Source of the DNA: Acinetobacter sp. Ac_5812
GTDB taxonomy: Bacteria > Pseudomonadota > Gammaproteobacteria > Pseudomonadales > Moraxellaceae
NCBI RefSeq assembly: GCF_013072695.1
Contig: NZ_LXUK01000016.1
Coordinates: 1-35,172 of the forward strand
Reading direction: 5' to 3'
DNA: 35,172 nt
The position numbers and the translations under genes were made by a program. Each line of letters begins with the position of its first letter. Position 1 is the first letter of the stretch. The notes beneath the pieces were generated by a model. That model ran no database searches and had not been told where the DNA came from. It worked only from the letters and a program-made list of their open reading frames with translations. Below, piece after piece: positions 11,401 through 20,238 of this stretch.

Positions 11401-14400
11401 TTAGAAGATGGTAAGCTCCAGTTAAACAAAACTGCCCTACCGAACCACAACTACAACAACATTCAGCTATTCAACTATCTGAACCTGATTGATATTAATC
11501 AGCGTACAGTTTTTGGCAAATTTGATGTTGAAGTACAAAAAGAATTTGAGGTGATTAAGGAACTTCTCAAACCTAATGTAGCTTTTCAGAATAACGTTAA
11601 ATATTTTTCGCTATCAGCTGAAGAAGAGAACGTACAGTTCAATAGTGAATCTGAATACTTTAACACTCAGCTAGAAAATGCTGTAAAGCACTATGAAGAT
11701 CACCACGGCGCAATCAAGATCCCTGATCATGATTTGTTTATCACCGTGTTTCAAAAGAATGATCTTCAGTATATACGCCTCTACAATCATAAAGACAAAA
11801 ATGCGCCGTTTATTGGGCATTCAGTTTCCCTAGATGCCAATATGCATAAGGCTACTGGCTTTAATGATAGAGATGCGGTTAAAACGTCTGCGAATGCTTT
11901 GTTTAAGTTATCGACTTCACGCAACAGCATGACGTTTATGCCTCCAGCTAAGTTCACTTTTGAAAAATATTACGAGTCAGATCTCAACTTCTTCAAAGCT
12001 AAAGACAGTCAGCAAACTTTAATCAATAAAGTGTTTACGTCTTTACCAAACAAGATATTCCAGTACATTTCTGATCATCCATCTAATTTCAACTCTAAAT
12101 TAGATTTCATCAGCAATCTTAATTCTGCAACATACGAAAAGTTTGAGGATCTTAGCTACGAGAAAAAACCGAATGAAGTCACTGAGCTTCTGAGCAACAT
12201 CTCTCCAGCGTACACCTATGTTATCGCTCATGTAGATGGCCAGACAGCAATCATGCCTAAAAACTTAACCAAAGTTTTTGATGTTCAGGCATTTGAAGAA
12301 GTTCATCCGTTTGATTTGGTGAGCTCTAAACTGCAGAAAAGCGATCTTAAAGAACTTTTTAGCAATGGTATCAATGGTGAACCTGATCCATTCATTAATA
12401 ACCTTAAATTTAGTGTTGTATTAAAGCGTGTAGGCAATCCAGAACTTGAGGATATTCAGCCTAGATTTATGTTAGAGCAGATCGCCGTGAATGAGGCGTT
12501 TGCAGAAAAATATAAATCCTTAACCGCGTTAAATGAAGTCAATACCGTCATGCTTGAGCATGTCAAAGCATTACAAGATACGGTTAAACAGGCTTATGCT
12601 GAGCATTTTGTAGGTTCCAACCCTAAAGTTCACCAATACAAGTTGCTAAACAAATCATCTCAACAAGATGAAACACCGCAATTGTTTATAGTTGATACGG
12701 ACTATGAGCCTCAATTGACTGCCGTGCTTCTTCGTATACCGTCTCATGACTTTCAGTATCAATTGATTACTGGTTTTGATGATGTAGACCAGTATAGTCA
12801 CGAAATCTTAAATGCTATCGAATCTAAGGTTAATTTCGGTACCACTTTAGAGCAATTAGCACTATCTGACTTGCCTGAAATTCAGATTAAACACAAAACT
12901 GACTTTGAGAATAAGCGGTTAGCAAGTTTGCATTTCCAAACTTTGATTACGAATACGCTTGGTGCTCTATACGATCAAACCGCACACATAAAGCCGTATA
13001 TCAAAACTGAAAATCACAAATTGTTTTTGGCCATCAAGCCATCGACCGACAATGAATATGCATCGGTTAAACTTTTTCGTGATAAAGCCGATATTCACGG
13101 TGATTACAAGTCTCTGTGCGTTTTTCCTGTTAAAAGTATGCGCTCAGTTGAAGATGTCTTACAACTTCAAAACCGTGTGTTTACTGACTTCACGTTTATC
13201 GATCAATTGGTACCAAAAGACAAATATGTGCCTGTTGATGTAAAGGTAGAGCCAAGTGACTCCCCGGCTACGTACTTAGGTGATGTAGGTGCCAAGTTTG
13301 GCGGTGCACATAAAGATCGCTACGGTGAATATATTTCATTGGAATATATTTCAGCGACATCAGCCGATCAAACAGCTACGGACTATCGAAAAGCAAAAAT
13401 CGTTGCAAATAAAGAATTCCAAGCTTGGTACACCAATACGCCACTCGGTATTGATGACAAAATATTCGTAAAGGCAATGTATGACTACTGCCCAACTAAA
13501 CCGTTATTCTCTAAAAATGCGTTGATGCTTGATAGCCAACGTGCGACAGAATTACGTGCGTATGTGGCTGTTGTTTCTAACATCAGAAATTTGATGGTAG
13601 ATACTCAAGAAGAGTTGATTCATGCGGTAAGAAACAATAAAAGCTTATCTGCTGAAAGTCTTGGTATGACTGATCGCCAACGTAAAGACTATATCGGGCT
13701 TTATAGTAAAGGTACCAAGAACAACTACAAAAACTACTTCCAATTGCTTAGCAATTTGAATGAGTACTACATTATGCCAGAACATACAGGCGGTATCAGT
13801 GTTCAGCTTGAGAAAATCATCGAAAAAACGATTGATAAAGAACTCAGTGAGATTCTATCAACAGGTAAGATCTTTGATTTTTACGGTAAGTCGAAAGTCA
13901 CTAAAGATGTGAGCGATGCGATCAGCAACATGCAACGTACTGGCTTATATTCAACTGTGCTTGAACCATACGTTCTGAAAAGTGCGATTGAAAGTGGTTT
14001 AGTTAAAGCTGAATCTGCACCTATTTATGTTAAAGATCCTGTTGCACCAGTTATAGAAGCAACGACTGAAGCTGTGAATACACCTAAAGCACCACGTTTG
14101 CCGTCATTTACCAGTGAAGTGAAAAAACTTAAAAATGGTTTTGTGACTGAAAAAGTCCAATCAAGCATTTACGGATTGTTAAATTACTCTCGTACTGGTC
14201 CTGATCACCGCCAAGGTGCCGATGTGGATTCATTCAAGCTTAAAGATGACTTTTCTATCCGTGGTGTTGAAGTAGGCAATAAAGTTAGTCCTGTGGCTCA
14301 ACAGTTGGTTAATGCCGTGTATGACTCATTGGCTGACTTAAAACAACTCATGGGCTTTAAATCAAACAATGGTTTATTGAACTTGGGTGTTGCTTTGGCT

Positions 14401-15717
14401 TCACGCGGAATTAAAGGATCTGCAGCGCATTTTGAGCTGTCTAAGAACGTGGTTAACTTAACTCGTGATAGCGGATCTGGAAGTTTGGCTCATGAGTATG
14501 GCCATGCGCTAGATGCACACTTAGGGATGTTGGAAAAAGCGGAAGTATATAAAAATCACGCTCAAATGAATCGTTCTGTACTTCAGGACTATTATGAAGA
14601 CATTCCTAATTTTGAGATACCAGGTGCACGACACTTCTTATCAAATATGTTGGATGCTGGATACTCCCCTGTTACTGAGTCCGGTCGTGCTTTTGAAAAG
14701 TTACATCGTGCGATGATGAATGAGCCAGTTCAGGCAATGAAAAATTACGGTCAAGTACTTCATGAGAATGCTGAGACTGCAATCAAGGCGTACCACACTG
14801 TTGCTGATTCAATGCATGATGAAGTGATTAAGAATAAAGAGAATTATCCTAATTCTACGCGCAAAACTTTAAACAGCTTCTTTGACTGGCACCAAAAGCA
14901 CTATGAAGATCTCATTCGCCGTCAGTTTGAGAAAATTGAAGAGTACTTGAAGAAGTATGAGCGTGAATATAAAGCTGATACAAACCTATCTTTCTTCAGT
15001 ACGGTTCAAGACAAGGTGGATGTCATTGTCTCTAAAATTAACACTGACATTAATGCTATAAGCTTTAAGTCGTTTGAGCGCTATCAGCAAAAACTTAATG
15101 ATATGCGCCAGCCAGAACATCATTTACCTACAACCGGTTTGGAAGAAAAAATTACAGGTGTTGCGACTGCAGCGAATGTGGATTTAAAAACACTATCGCA
15201 AAACCTATCTGAATACTTGATAGAGTCATCTAAATACAAGTTCTATAACCTGGTAGAGAAGTACATGCCTGAGGGTGTTAAAAATCCTCATACTCAAATG
15301 CAAAACTTCTTTGATAAGTCACAAGACGTTGAAATAAACGTAGGTGATATTCGTTTTAGTGACAATCTATCGCGTTATAAAAAGGATTGTTTAAATATCG
15401 ACAGTGCTGAAAATCGTGCAACGCCGTATTACGCGACCAGTACCGAAATGTTTGCCCGTTATTTTGAGACTTATTTGTACTCTAAAGTTTCAAATGAAAA
15501 TGAAATGAAAAACTCATTTTTAATTGACGGCTACCCTACCGTACAACCTAAAGGTTTAGAGTTTGAGATCTGCAGAAACTTGACTGAACAATTAGTCGAA
15601 ACTTGTGTGAATGAAATATTTGATCAAGATCTGCAAAACGAAAATACCCAAAAAATTATTGCTGAAGTTTCGATTGAAAAAGAAAATGAAGCTGACCAAT
15701 TAAGACTTGAGATGTGA
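8491..15717 (+). CDS. Second giant polyvalent protein with LPD1 metallopeptidase module
   Basis: I place the start at GTG 8491 (2408 aa) rather than ATG 8461. AGGAG lies at 8478-8482, and this start aligns the N terminus with the paralogue at 196 (KWPNLTGLGARLVVSP against KWLDLSSFGAQLVVTP). The LPD1 region (about residues 1921-2010) contains HEYGHALD with H2001, E2002, H2005 and D2008. EMFAR begins at E2319. GGAHKDRYG near residue 1605 matches GAKKDLYG in the paralogue. The order and spacing of landmarks are kept over some 2400 residues although overall identity looks low. There is no signal peptide. It is probably cotranscribed with the gene at 15727, nine bases downstream. As in the paralogue, a role in the recipient cell is inferred from the family. 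Confidence 0.85.
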   Translation: MNEVKWPNLTGLGARLVVSPANNFRPKTAMLVVNEFEQFKKSIEQNSSKQFEQVLMDAHFYEVQNDDGIHAYYYKNPAKSGIDLNDLQKVFPAFTNDMKVPTKQEDIYLTNLPFKKNIPNWKSYFASATERLSAFPEVYVSKLNNGSNILDTLKTSLQESNKSYLAQFQSSKIPFNRLQDYGYENIFSKVYLDEESAMASGESPDNLAKIKLSPFAVPVNYEKDGSLLIIDDLRHIPEIFAHDPYEALGLNDNINLVHFAHEYESTFNQLIEHGRGNRMFNMSFKDVDAYVQKLASDLVVIDRVFNQQQLPYPKLLESAKQGIPAFYKDEHGTWMASKQGIETRLVDKMVYDAAMLRHDVLQQMVRQMPTGKVFFADLSQEFSEFSVNIVPKFNALYDHQSAEIKQRKLEEQLNESNVNEILNDLDVNFEATEKASITESDLLNIANDLPTPEIDDVAVLKELLKFPEELLDARGNDKVRDFAPSMLEIRQILDVYVIPKATEQAQQIEKQYSDYLNQKYAEIQDVVRSATQTKSFSVDDIQAISDEIDTHNVEISKQYNEVKKVLWQSETLVSGITSATNTFLFNKNSFYYVKDENGKFVGFESEVESNQHKADLFKLLSKQFDNQLVSIKMPELQEFVNNETAVDMLMSRTNNYVEQNINDFVAGDFSAPLELEQDAQRLELSDLCTADLANNDKLASAYFEEFTRLLDESNFDEAFLKQSLSQTKSASFLKNGVNEILFRNLLVPNASENFNRKTKSDSVPEDIFAKTSSHTDGFSLDRQFNRFVEVQSFQKALTAKYPQQDWSFITKDDRGENIKSIAEDMQSDMEEDRKDAKDLLSSIERQFYSKNSTLFVSNMDLAADEIYVQIKPTGDIDDLKVKTVKSNEFDENKHFSLSTDGYKATNQAYANIAKYFVEKTLYLEDGDYDKAQKIAALVIAGEDKELKQETKKVFGVELTADDLKQVQSMQLEDGKLQLNKTALPNHNYNNIQLFNYLNLIDINQRTVFGKFDVEVQKEFEVIKELLKPNVAFQNNVKYFSLSAEEENVQFNSESEYFNTQLENAVKHYEDHHGAIKIPDHDLFITVFQKNDLQYIRLYNHKDKNAPFIGHSVSLDANMHKATGFNDRDAVKTSANALFKLSTSRNSMTFMPPAKFTFEKYYESDLNFFKAKDSQQTLINKVFTSLPNKIFQYISDHPSNFNSKLDFISNLNSATYEKFEDLSYEKKPNEVTELLSNISPAYTYVIAHVDGQTAIMPKNLTKVFDVQAFEEVHPFDLVSSKLQKSDLKELFSNGINGEPDPFINNLKFSVVLKRVGNPELEDIQPRFMLEQIAVNEAFAEKYKSLTALNEVNTVMLEHVKALQDTVKQAYAEHFVGSNPKVHQYKLLNKSSQQDETPQLFIVDTDYEPQLTAVLLRIPSHDFQYQLITGFDDVDQYSHEILNAIESKVNFGTTLEQLALSDLPEIQIKHKTDFENKRLASLHFQTLITNTLGALYDQTAHIKPYIKTENHKLFLAIKPSTDNEYASVKLFRDKADIHGDYKSLCVFPVKSMRSVEDVLQLQNRVFTDFTFIDQLVPKDKYVPVDVKVEPSDSPATYLGDVGAKFGGAHKDRYGEYISLEYISATSADQTATDYRKAKIVANKEFQAWYTNTPLGIDDKIFVKAMYDYCPTKPLFSKNALMLDSQRATELRAYVAVVSNIRNLMVDTQEELIHAVRNNKSLSAESLGMTDRQRKDYIGLYSKGTKNNYKNYFQLLSNLNEYYIMPEHTGGISVQLEKIIEKTIDKELSEILSTGKIFDFYGKSKVTKDVSDAISNMQRTGLYSTVLEPYVLKSAIESGLVKAESAPIYVKDPVAPVIEATTEAVNTPKAPRLPSFTSEVKKLKNGFVTEKVQSSIYGLLNYSRTGPDHRQGADVDSFKLKDDFSIRGVEVGNKVSPVAQQLVNAVYDSLADLKQLMGFKSNNGLLNLGVALASRGIKGSAAHFELSKNVVNLTRDSGSGSLAHEYGHALDAHLGMLEKAEVYKNHAQMNRSVLQDYYEDIPNFEIPGARHFLSNMLDAGYSPVTESGRAFEKLHRAMMNEPVQAMKNYGQVLHENAETAIKAYHTVADSMHDEVIKNKENYPNSTRKTLNSFFDWHQKHYEDLIRRQFEKIEEYLKKYEREYKADTNLSFFSTVQDKVDVIVSKINTDINAISFKSFERYQQKLNDMRQPEHHLPTTGLEEKITGVATAANVDLKTLSQNLSEYLIESSKYKFYNLVEKYMPEGVKNPHTQMQNFFDKSQDVEINVGDIRFSDNLSRYKKDCLNIDSAENRATPYYATSTEMFARYFETYLYSKVSNENEMKNSFLIDGYPTVQPKGLEFEICRNLTEQLVETCVNEIFDQDLQNENTQKIIAEVSIEKENEADQLRLEM

Positions 15718-15726
15718 GATAACTAA

Positions 15727-16158
15727 ATGCAATACGAAAATATTCATGAAGCAAAAACGCCACTTAAAAGCATGATTACTCGTAGTCATGCCTATATTCG
15801 CCTGTTGGTAGAAAAAAGTATGGCTGATGGTATTAAGTTTAAATATCACAACGGTAGACGTTTAACTCAAATTGATGATCCTGAGCGTGTTGTTTCTCAA
15901 ATCTTCCCTTATTTTTTCCGTTTAGTTTTCTTGGAAATATCTACTTATTACGGTCAAACATTTGATGGTCTTAAGTTTCATTCTAAGAAACGTGCAACAG
16001 GAACATTGCAATTAGAGGTCAGTATTCTTGAAGACAAAATACCGAACCAATTAGAGTTTTTCACCTTTATTAGTTACGTTTTTAACTATGGGTTTTTAAA
16101 AAATCAATTCCATGAAGACTTAACCCTTTTAACCAAAGCAACAAAGTTTGCCAGTTAA
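15727..16158 (+). CDS. Hypothetical protein, 143 aa
   Basis: This gene begins nine bases after the stop of the second giant gene and has only a weak TGAGAT ribosome site, so it probably depends on translation of its large neighbour. The protein is basic at the N terminus with mixed aromatic-rich helices and strands (for example IFPYFFRLVFLEI). It shows no signal peptide, clear membrane span or metal motif. I do not recognise the family. The close linkage suggests it is a partner of the giant protein, such as a chaperone or loading factor, but nothing in the sequence proves this. Confidence 0.65.
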   Translation: MQYENIHEAKTPLKSMITRSHAYIRLLVEKSMADGIKFKYHNGRRLTQIDDPERVVSQIFPYFFRLVFLEISTYYGQTFDGLKFHSKKRATGTLQLEVSILEDKIPNQLEFFTFISYVFNYGFLKNQFHEDLTLLTKATKFAS

Positions 16159-16189
16159 AAGGTAGATCCATTTAAAAACTTAGATTTAG

Positions 16190-16197
16190 GTATATAC
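16190..16197. promoter_or_regulatory. GTATATAC palindrome upstream of unknown-gene cluster
   Basis: Third intergenic copy, followed by TA, so TATACT is a possible -10. A TTTAAA lies 16 bp upstream of that hexamer. If it is a promoter, the transcript would carry a leader of about 220 nt before the gene at 16431, including the hairpin at 16228-16259. Confidence 0.5.
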
Positions 16198-16227
16198 TAA
16201 AAATAATTTTTAAATATTTAAACTTTC

Positions 16228-16259
16228 AATGTGGCTTTATAATCAAATAAAGCCATATT
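16228..16259 (+). other. 13-bp hairpin without U-tract
   Basis: The arms 16228-16240 and 16247-16259 pair over 13 bp with a single G-T and a 6-nt loop; the core is TGGCTTTAT / ATAAAGCCA. No T run follows, so it is not a standard terminator. It lies 69 bp after the stop at 16158 and about 30 bp after the GTATATAC element. It may be an RNA-stabilising 3' end, a leader structure for the next operon, or a DNA site. Confidence 0.6.
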
Positions 16260-16430
16260 GATTTAGAAACAAGTTAGATATTTTTGAATTAAAAGTGTGG
16301 CGAAAGTATCAGTTTTATAAGTCAAACAGTCTGCAGTCTTTTAGGTAGCTGTTGTAATGAAATAGTCATAATTGAGTCGCTGTACATTTGATGTGTATGC
16401 CCTTTTATTAATCCCATTGGAGATGATCGA

Positions 16431-17003
16431 ATGCAAAAACCATTGCATGAAAATCTTGAAAACTTTCTGCCTTACTTGAAAAGTGAACTCGCTGCCAAAG
16501 GTATTTTAAGTGCGTCACTCAAAACCATCTTTTTGAACTACATTGATCAGATCACAAAAGAGAATAGATTCGTCACCCATACCAATACCACCGATCGACA
16601 AATTGTATATATAGAACGTGGCGATGATGCATTGTTGTTGCGCTTTAAATATTTTGTTGAAAATAATGAGTACTTAGAAGTTGAGTTAATCATCACGGAT
16701 ACTCATGTAAAGTTGGTTTATGCTGAATCACCAGAATTACACTTGCTTTATGATGATGAAACACCAATTTGCTTAGATGCTGGCCAATTAATCAAGTGTA
16801 CCAATGACTATGGCACATCACTTGCTACTTTAATTAGCGCCCTATTCCACTGTTTACTCAGTGATGATCCACAAAAAAATATCCAAGACGTACTTAATCA
16901 AACTAATCTTTTTGACAAAGTTTCAGATGAAAATGCCGAATTAAACAAGGGTTCACATGATTTCGATAACCGACAAAATCAAGCAAATATCTGGGTTTTC
17001 TGA
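16431..17003 (+). CDS. Hypothetical protein, 190 aa
   Basis: GGAG at 16419-16422 supports the start with an 8-base gap. The protein is acidic and probably cytoplasmic. An N-terminal helical part is followed by alternating strands (residues about 60-125, for example QIVYIERGDDALLLRF) and a polar C-terminal tail. I see no signal peptide, membrane span or known motif and cannot name the family. Its 3' end overlaps the next gene by 47 bases in another frame, which suggests coupled translation. It is the first of a four-gene rightward run (16431-20190) between the giant genes and the transfer genes. Confidence 0.65.
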   Translation: MQKPLHENLENFLPYLKSELAAKGILSASLKTIFLNYIDQITKENRFVTHTNTTDRQIVYIERGDDALLLRFKYFVENNEYLEVELIITDTHVKLVYAESPELHLLYDDETPICLDAGQLIKCTNDYGTSLATLISALFHCLLSDDPQKNIQDVLNQTNLFDKVSDENAELNKGSHDFDNRQNQANIWVF

Positions 17004-17745
17004 TTCAGATTCAGAAGTTGTTAAGGATAGTGTTTTATCCTTATCTACTGCTTTGTGGATCATGAATATACTCATGTCCACAAATTTTGTTATTGGTTTA
17101 ACCAAGAGAGATCAGAAGCTTTTTGATAATGCTAAAGAAACGCTGATTACTGAAATGAAGCGGTTAAATTACAATCTTAACGATTATAAAGTACTCCCTG
17201 TTTCAAAAAAGAATGAACCGCTTTTGCTTCAAATTAAACTTGAACAAAAATCAGATCGGATCATAGATTTAGTCAATGCCAATTTAAAGGATTTATCCAA
17301 AGACGAGTCCATGGTTATTGAAGTTCTTTATGCAAATTTAATGAATAGTAATAGTGGTGTTTGCATCACTATAAGCGATATTCATGATAAAACAGCGCTT
17401 CAAGTCAGTGAAATTCTTACTGACATTTCAAAAGAATTAAAGGTATCTACTTTATCCGATGTTCTTGATATTTATGCACGACCAATTGAACATAATAATG
17501 CCAAGGTGAGCTTTAACCTGGTGAACCCATGGGCATTATCAACCGATAGAAAAAAGACTCTTTGCATTGCTGCACCCATATTCAATGAATACAACAGTCC
17601 ATTTAAATTGATTGCACTTCTTCAAAATCTCATTTATCTAATTAATCAGAAGTGTACTAAAGAAACGGACCTTCTATTCGATTCCATTAACCTACCAAAA
17701 TTTCAAAATAGACTTTTTGGCCAAAGCTTTTTTTATATTAATTAG
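16957..17745 (+). CDS. Hypothetical protein, 262 aa
   Basis: The start lies inside the preceding gene, with AAGGG at 16947-16951 five bases upstream. The protein has a Ser/Asp-rich N terminus, a helical stretch around residues 25-60 (ALWIMNILMSTNFVIGL) that is only mildly hydrophobic, and mixed alpha/beta sequence after that. No catalytic signature or export signal is visible and I do not recognise it. The stop codon overlaps the Shine-Dalgarno of the next gene, so the three genes 16431-18236 very likely form one message. Confidence 0.65.
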   Translation: MISITDKIKQISGFSDSDSEVVKDSVLSLSTALWIMNILMSTNFVIGLTKRDQKLFDNAKETLITEMKRLNYNLNDYKVLPVSKKNEPLLLQIKLEQKSDRIIDLVNANLKDLSKDESMVIEVLYANLMNSNSGVCITISDIHDKTALQVSEILTDISKELKVSTLSDVLDIYARPIEHNNAKVSFNLVNPWALSTDRKKTLCIAAPIFNEYNSPFKLIALLQNLIYLINQKCTKETDLLFDSINLPKFQNRLFGQSFFYIN

Positions 17746-17753
17746 GACTAACC

Positions 17754-18236
17754 ATGAAAAACCAAACACGCCCATTTACTGTAGTGTTGTTGGCTCCTAT
17801 TGCAGAACAACCTATTCATGCTTTAGTTGCGCCATCAGGTGATTCAATTCTGTTATCACAAGATACGAAAGTCTCTACTCTCGCAAATATTCCAGATATG
17901 ATCGAATCTGAGTTCGGTACATATGATGAATTTCTTATCGAACATCGCGATCAATTTATGCTGTTTAACCAAGTCGCATCTGATTTAGATCCTGATCTAA
18001 TTTTTCCTAAAGTGCATTCAGACCTACTTGAAGATAGCTTATGTATTATTCGTTCTATTTTCGCTTTTGAACGTTTCAAATTAGAAGAAGAACAAAAGAA
18101 TGCTACTCGTAAAGAGCCTAAAGAAATTAATCAAGAATATTTAATGAAACGTGCGATAGACCAGGCAATGACTTTAGAGCAAGATGTTTCTGACCTTTCA
18201 TCAAATGTAGAGCGCTTACAAAGCCCGATGTCTTAA
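17754..18236 (+). CDS. Hypothetical protein, 160 aa
   Basis: AGGA at 17744-17747, overlapping the stop of the upstream gene, lies six bases before the ATG. The N-terminal half reads as short strands (FTVVLLAPI, IHALVAP, SILLSQ). The C-terminal half is helical and charged, ending in a likely coiled coil (from about residue 105). It is acidic and probably cytoplasmic. No family is recognised. The position as third gene of a tight unit suggests a shared role with the two upstream proteins. Confidence 0.65.
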   Translation: MKNQTRPFTVVLLAPIAEQPIHALVAPSGDSILLSQDTKVSTLANIPDMIESEFGTYDEFLIEHRDQFMLFNQVASDLDPDLIFPKVHSDLLEDSLCIIRSIFAFERFKLEEEQKNATRKEPKEINQEYLMKRAIDQAMTLEQDVSDLSSNVERLQSPMS

Positions 18237-18262
18237 ACTCCATTAAATATATTTAAAATTAA

Positions 18263-18324
18263 CTTTAAACCCTCTCTTAAAACTTATATGCTTATTAGTA
18301 ATAGTTTAAGGGTGTGGTTTAAAG
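18263..18324 (+). promoter_or_regulatory. Possible regulatory region before the 618-aa gene
   Basis: The 97-bp gap holds CTTTAAACCCTCTCTTAAAA (18263-18282), which resembles 8377-8395. A second element, TTTAAGGGTGTGGTTTAAAG (18305-18324), resembles 34778-34795. No GTATATAC or clear -10/-35 pair is present. These could be operator sites, but the call rests only on repetition of the motifs elsewhere in the window. Confidence 0.3.
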
Positions 18325-18333
18325 TATTTTTAG

Positions 18334-20190
18334 ATGGATACAAATTTAGTTTTTTTCGATGACTTTAACGCTACTTCTAACACCTCTTCTGGTGAAAATC
18401 ACCGTTCTTTAATTAACGTACTATTCTTCTTTCTCAACTATCATAAAGGTACGTTTTTAGCTGATACGATATTTTTTGATACCCACTATCAAACAATTGA
18501 CAACCGTAATATTGTCGGGGTTTTGCCTATTCTTTTTAGTATCTGCGAGATTGACCGTTCAAAAGGTCACACCGGGCAAATAGTCGATATTCAACAGGAT
18601 CTAAATAACGTAGATGAAGATGATTATGAACTTGTAATTGATATAGATGATACGCAAACATTTAACTTGTTCTACCACTTCCTTAAACCATCCAATGATG
18701 CACCTGTAAAACCACACCTTAATCAACTAAAAGTATTCCCAGACAACTTAATCGATTCGATTAAACACCATGAGCTTTTAAATTACATTCTTGCTCTCAT
18801 TGAGAATAAGATCTGGACCGATTCTGATGTATTTACGTATGAGTACAAAAATAGGTTTTTGTATTGCGTTTTTATCTATTTGTCCAAGACCATAGATCTA
18901 AGTTTTAATAGCTCTCACGATTCTTTCACGAGCTGGCTTGAGCTGCGTAACCTATCTTGGTTTGGTGCTAATGAAGTTGATACCAGTGACTTTGCAACAT
19001 TAGAGCTTTATATACATGCCCTATCCTACACGCTAAAACTGGCAAACCATGTTGTAAAAGCAATCATCAAAAATAATGTGACGCCGTTTAAAGTTGCACC
19101 GCAAGAAGAATTGTTTTACTTTTTTGCTGAACGTACAGACGCACGTTCTCCTAATGAAGAGACTACACCGCCGTATACGCCAGCGGAAGATGATGAAACT
19201 TTTTCCACTGAACTTTCTAGTGCTCCAGTACCAGCACCGTCAAATAAGGAAACACCAAAAGTAACCGATGCTTATTTATTGGTTGGTGCGGATCTTGAGG
19301 ATTCTGAGTCCACAACACCAGAAAAGAATGTGATTACTCAAGACTTCAACTATCAAGCACGTTTAAATGAATTGTATGAGCTGTCAAAATCCATCAAAGA
19401 TGAAATTATAGATGCTCCAATCATTTCTATTAATCAAGCGTGGAATATAGTGCAAGATAAATGGAAGTTTTATCTCGATACTTTTTCAAGTAGTTACTTC
19501 AATATGAATGATTTTGAGAAGACGGCTATTCTTAAACAATTGAAATCACTCAAAGCCAGTATTTTTATGAACTGGTTTGATATTAAGTCGGGTGCTGGCC
19601 AGCAAGTATTTATTGATCTAGTGTCATACGACACGTTTAAGATTGAGTTTCTTTCTTCTGAAGCTAAGATGATCCAAACTTACATGAAGGACCGTATCAA
19701 AAATCAGATGTATTTTGAAACTACAGCGCCACAACCAAAGTTTTTGAGAAATCTAAAAAACTTATTTAATGAACGTGTCCATACGCAAAAAATTAAAGAC
19801 ATCGAAAACACTGAACTTTTGTTGAAGGTGAATGGCATTCTTGACGGTGTTACCAAAGATCTCATTGACAATATCAATCTGCATTTATCAAATGACATTT
19901 ATCTTGTGAACTACTTTTCTAATGTAGATAAGGAACTGGAACCGCCCAAATATCACTTATTAGATATTTTGCTTCGTACTTCAGTGCTTAACCTTATCTA
20001 TGTTTGCCCTATCGCATCACTCAATGCAACCAAGGATCTTCTAAATGCAATCACTGATCCTGAAATTGAGGTTTCAGCTTTTGATACATTCGACCGCAAA
20101 CAATATCAAAATCAAATTGTAAAAGAACTCGCATGTTCATTCCGTCAGCGCATAGATCCATCTGAACTTTTGAAGCTAGATATTACGTAG
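18334..20190 (+). CDS. Hypothetical protein, 618 aa
   Basis: A large unknown protein with no convincing Shine-Dalgarno before its ATG; translation may be weak. Residues about 1-265 form an N-terminal part rich in Phe, Leu and Asp/Asn. A low-complexity Pro/Glu/Thr-rich linker covers about 270-320 (for example EETTPPYTPAEDDETF). A helical C-terminal part (about 335-618) follows. There is no signal peptide or clear membrane span, and I find no nuclease, ATPase or HTH motif. The two-lobe, linker-joined layout recalls modular transfer or replication accessory proteins, but that is a guess. It could conceivably be a divergent replication initiator, without positive evidence. The gene ends at a two-way terminator. 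Confidence 0.65.
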   Translation: MDTNLVFFDDFNATSNTSSGENHRSLINVLFFFLNYHKGTFLADTIFFDTHYQTIDNRNIVGVLPILFSICEIDRSKGHTGQIVDIQQDLNNVDEDDYELVIDIDDTQTFNLFYHFLKPSNDAPVKPHLNQLKVFPDNLIDSIKHHELLNYILALIENKIWTDSDVFTYEYKNRFLYCVFIYLSKTIDLSFNSSHDSFTSWLELRNLSWFGANEVDTSDFATLELYIHALSYTLKLANHVVKAIIKNNVTPFKVAPQEELFYFFAERTDARSPNEETTPPYTPAEDDETFSTELSSAPVPAPSNKETPKVTDAYLLVGADLEDSESTTPEKNVITQDFNYQARLNELYELSKSIKDEIIDAPIISINQAWNIVQDKWKFYLDTFSSSYFNMNDFEKTAILKQLKSLKASIFMNWFDIKSGAGQQVFIDLVSYDTFKIEFLSSEAKMIQTYMKDRIKNQMYFETTAPQPKFLRNLKNLFNERVHTQKIKDIENTELLLKVNGILDGVTKDLIDNINLHLSNDIYLVNYFSNVDKELEPPKYHLLDILLRTSVLNLIYVCPIASLNATKDLLNAITDPEIEVSAFDTFDRKQYQNQIVKELACSFRQRIDPSELLKLDIT

Positions 20191-20196
20191 ATATAA

Positions 20197-20226
20197 AAAA
20201 TGCCCATCATTCGGGCATTTTCTTTT
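20197..20226. terminator. Bidirectional terminator between convergent genes
   Basis: AAAATGCCC (20197-20205) pairs with GGGCATTTT (20213-20221) around a 7-nt loop, with A before and T after. It serves the rightward gene ending at 20190 and the leftward gene ending at 20239. Confidence 0.85.
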
Positions 20227-20238
20227 TAATGGTTAGGC

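Noticed and set aside
11769..11776. GTATATAC inside the second giant gene
   Set aside because: It is coding and about one chance copy is expected in the window; no other promoter features are near it.
16326..16338. CAGTCTGCAGTCT near the unknown-gene cluster, partly like the iteron core
   Set aside because: It shares only CAGTCTG with the repeat and lacks the palindrome arms and A-tract.
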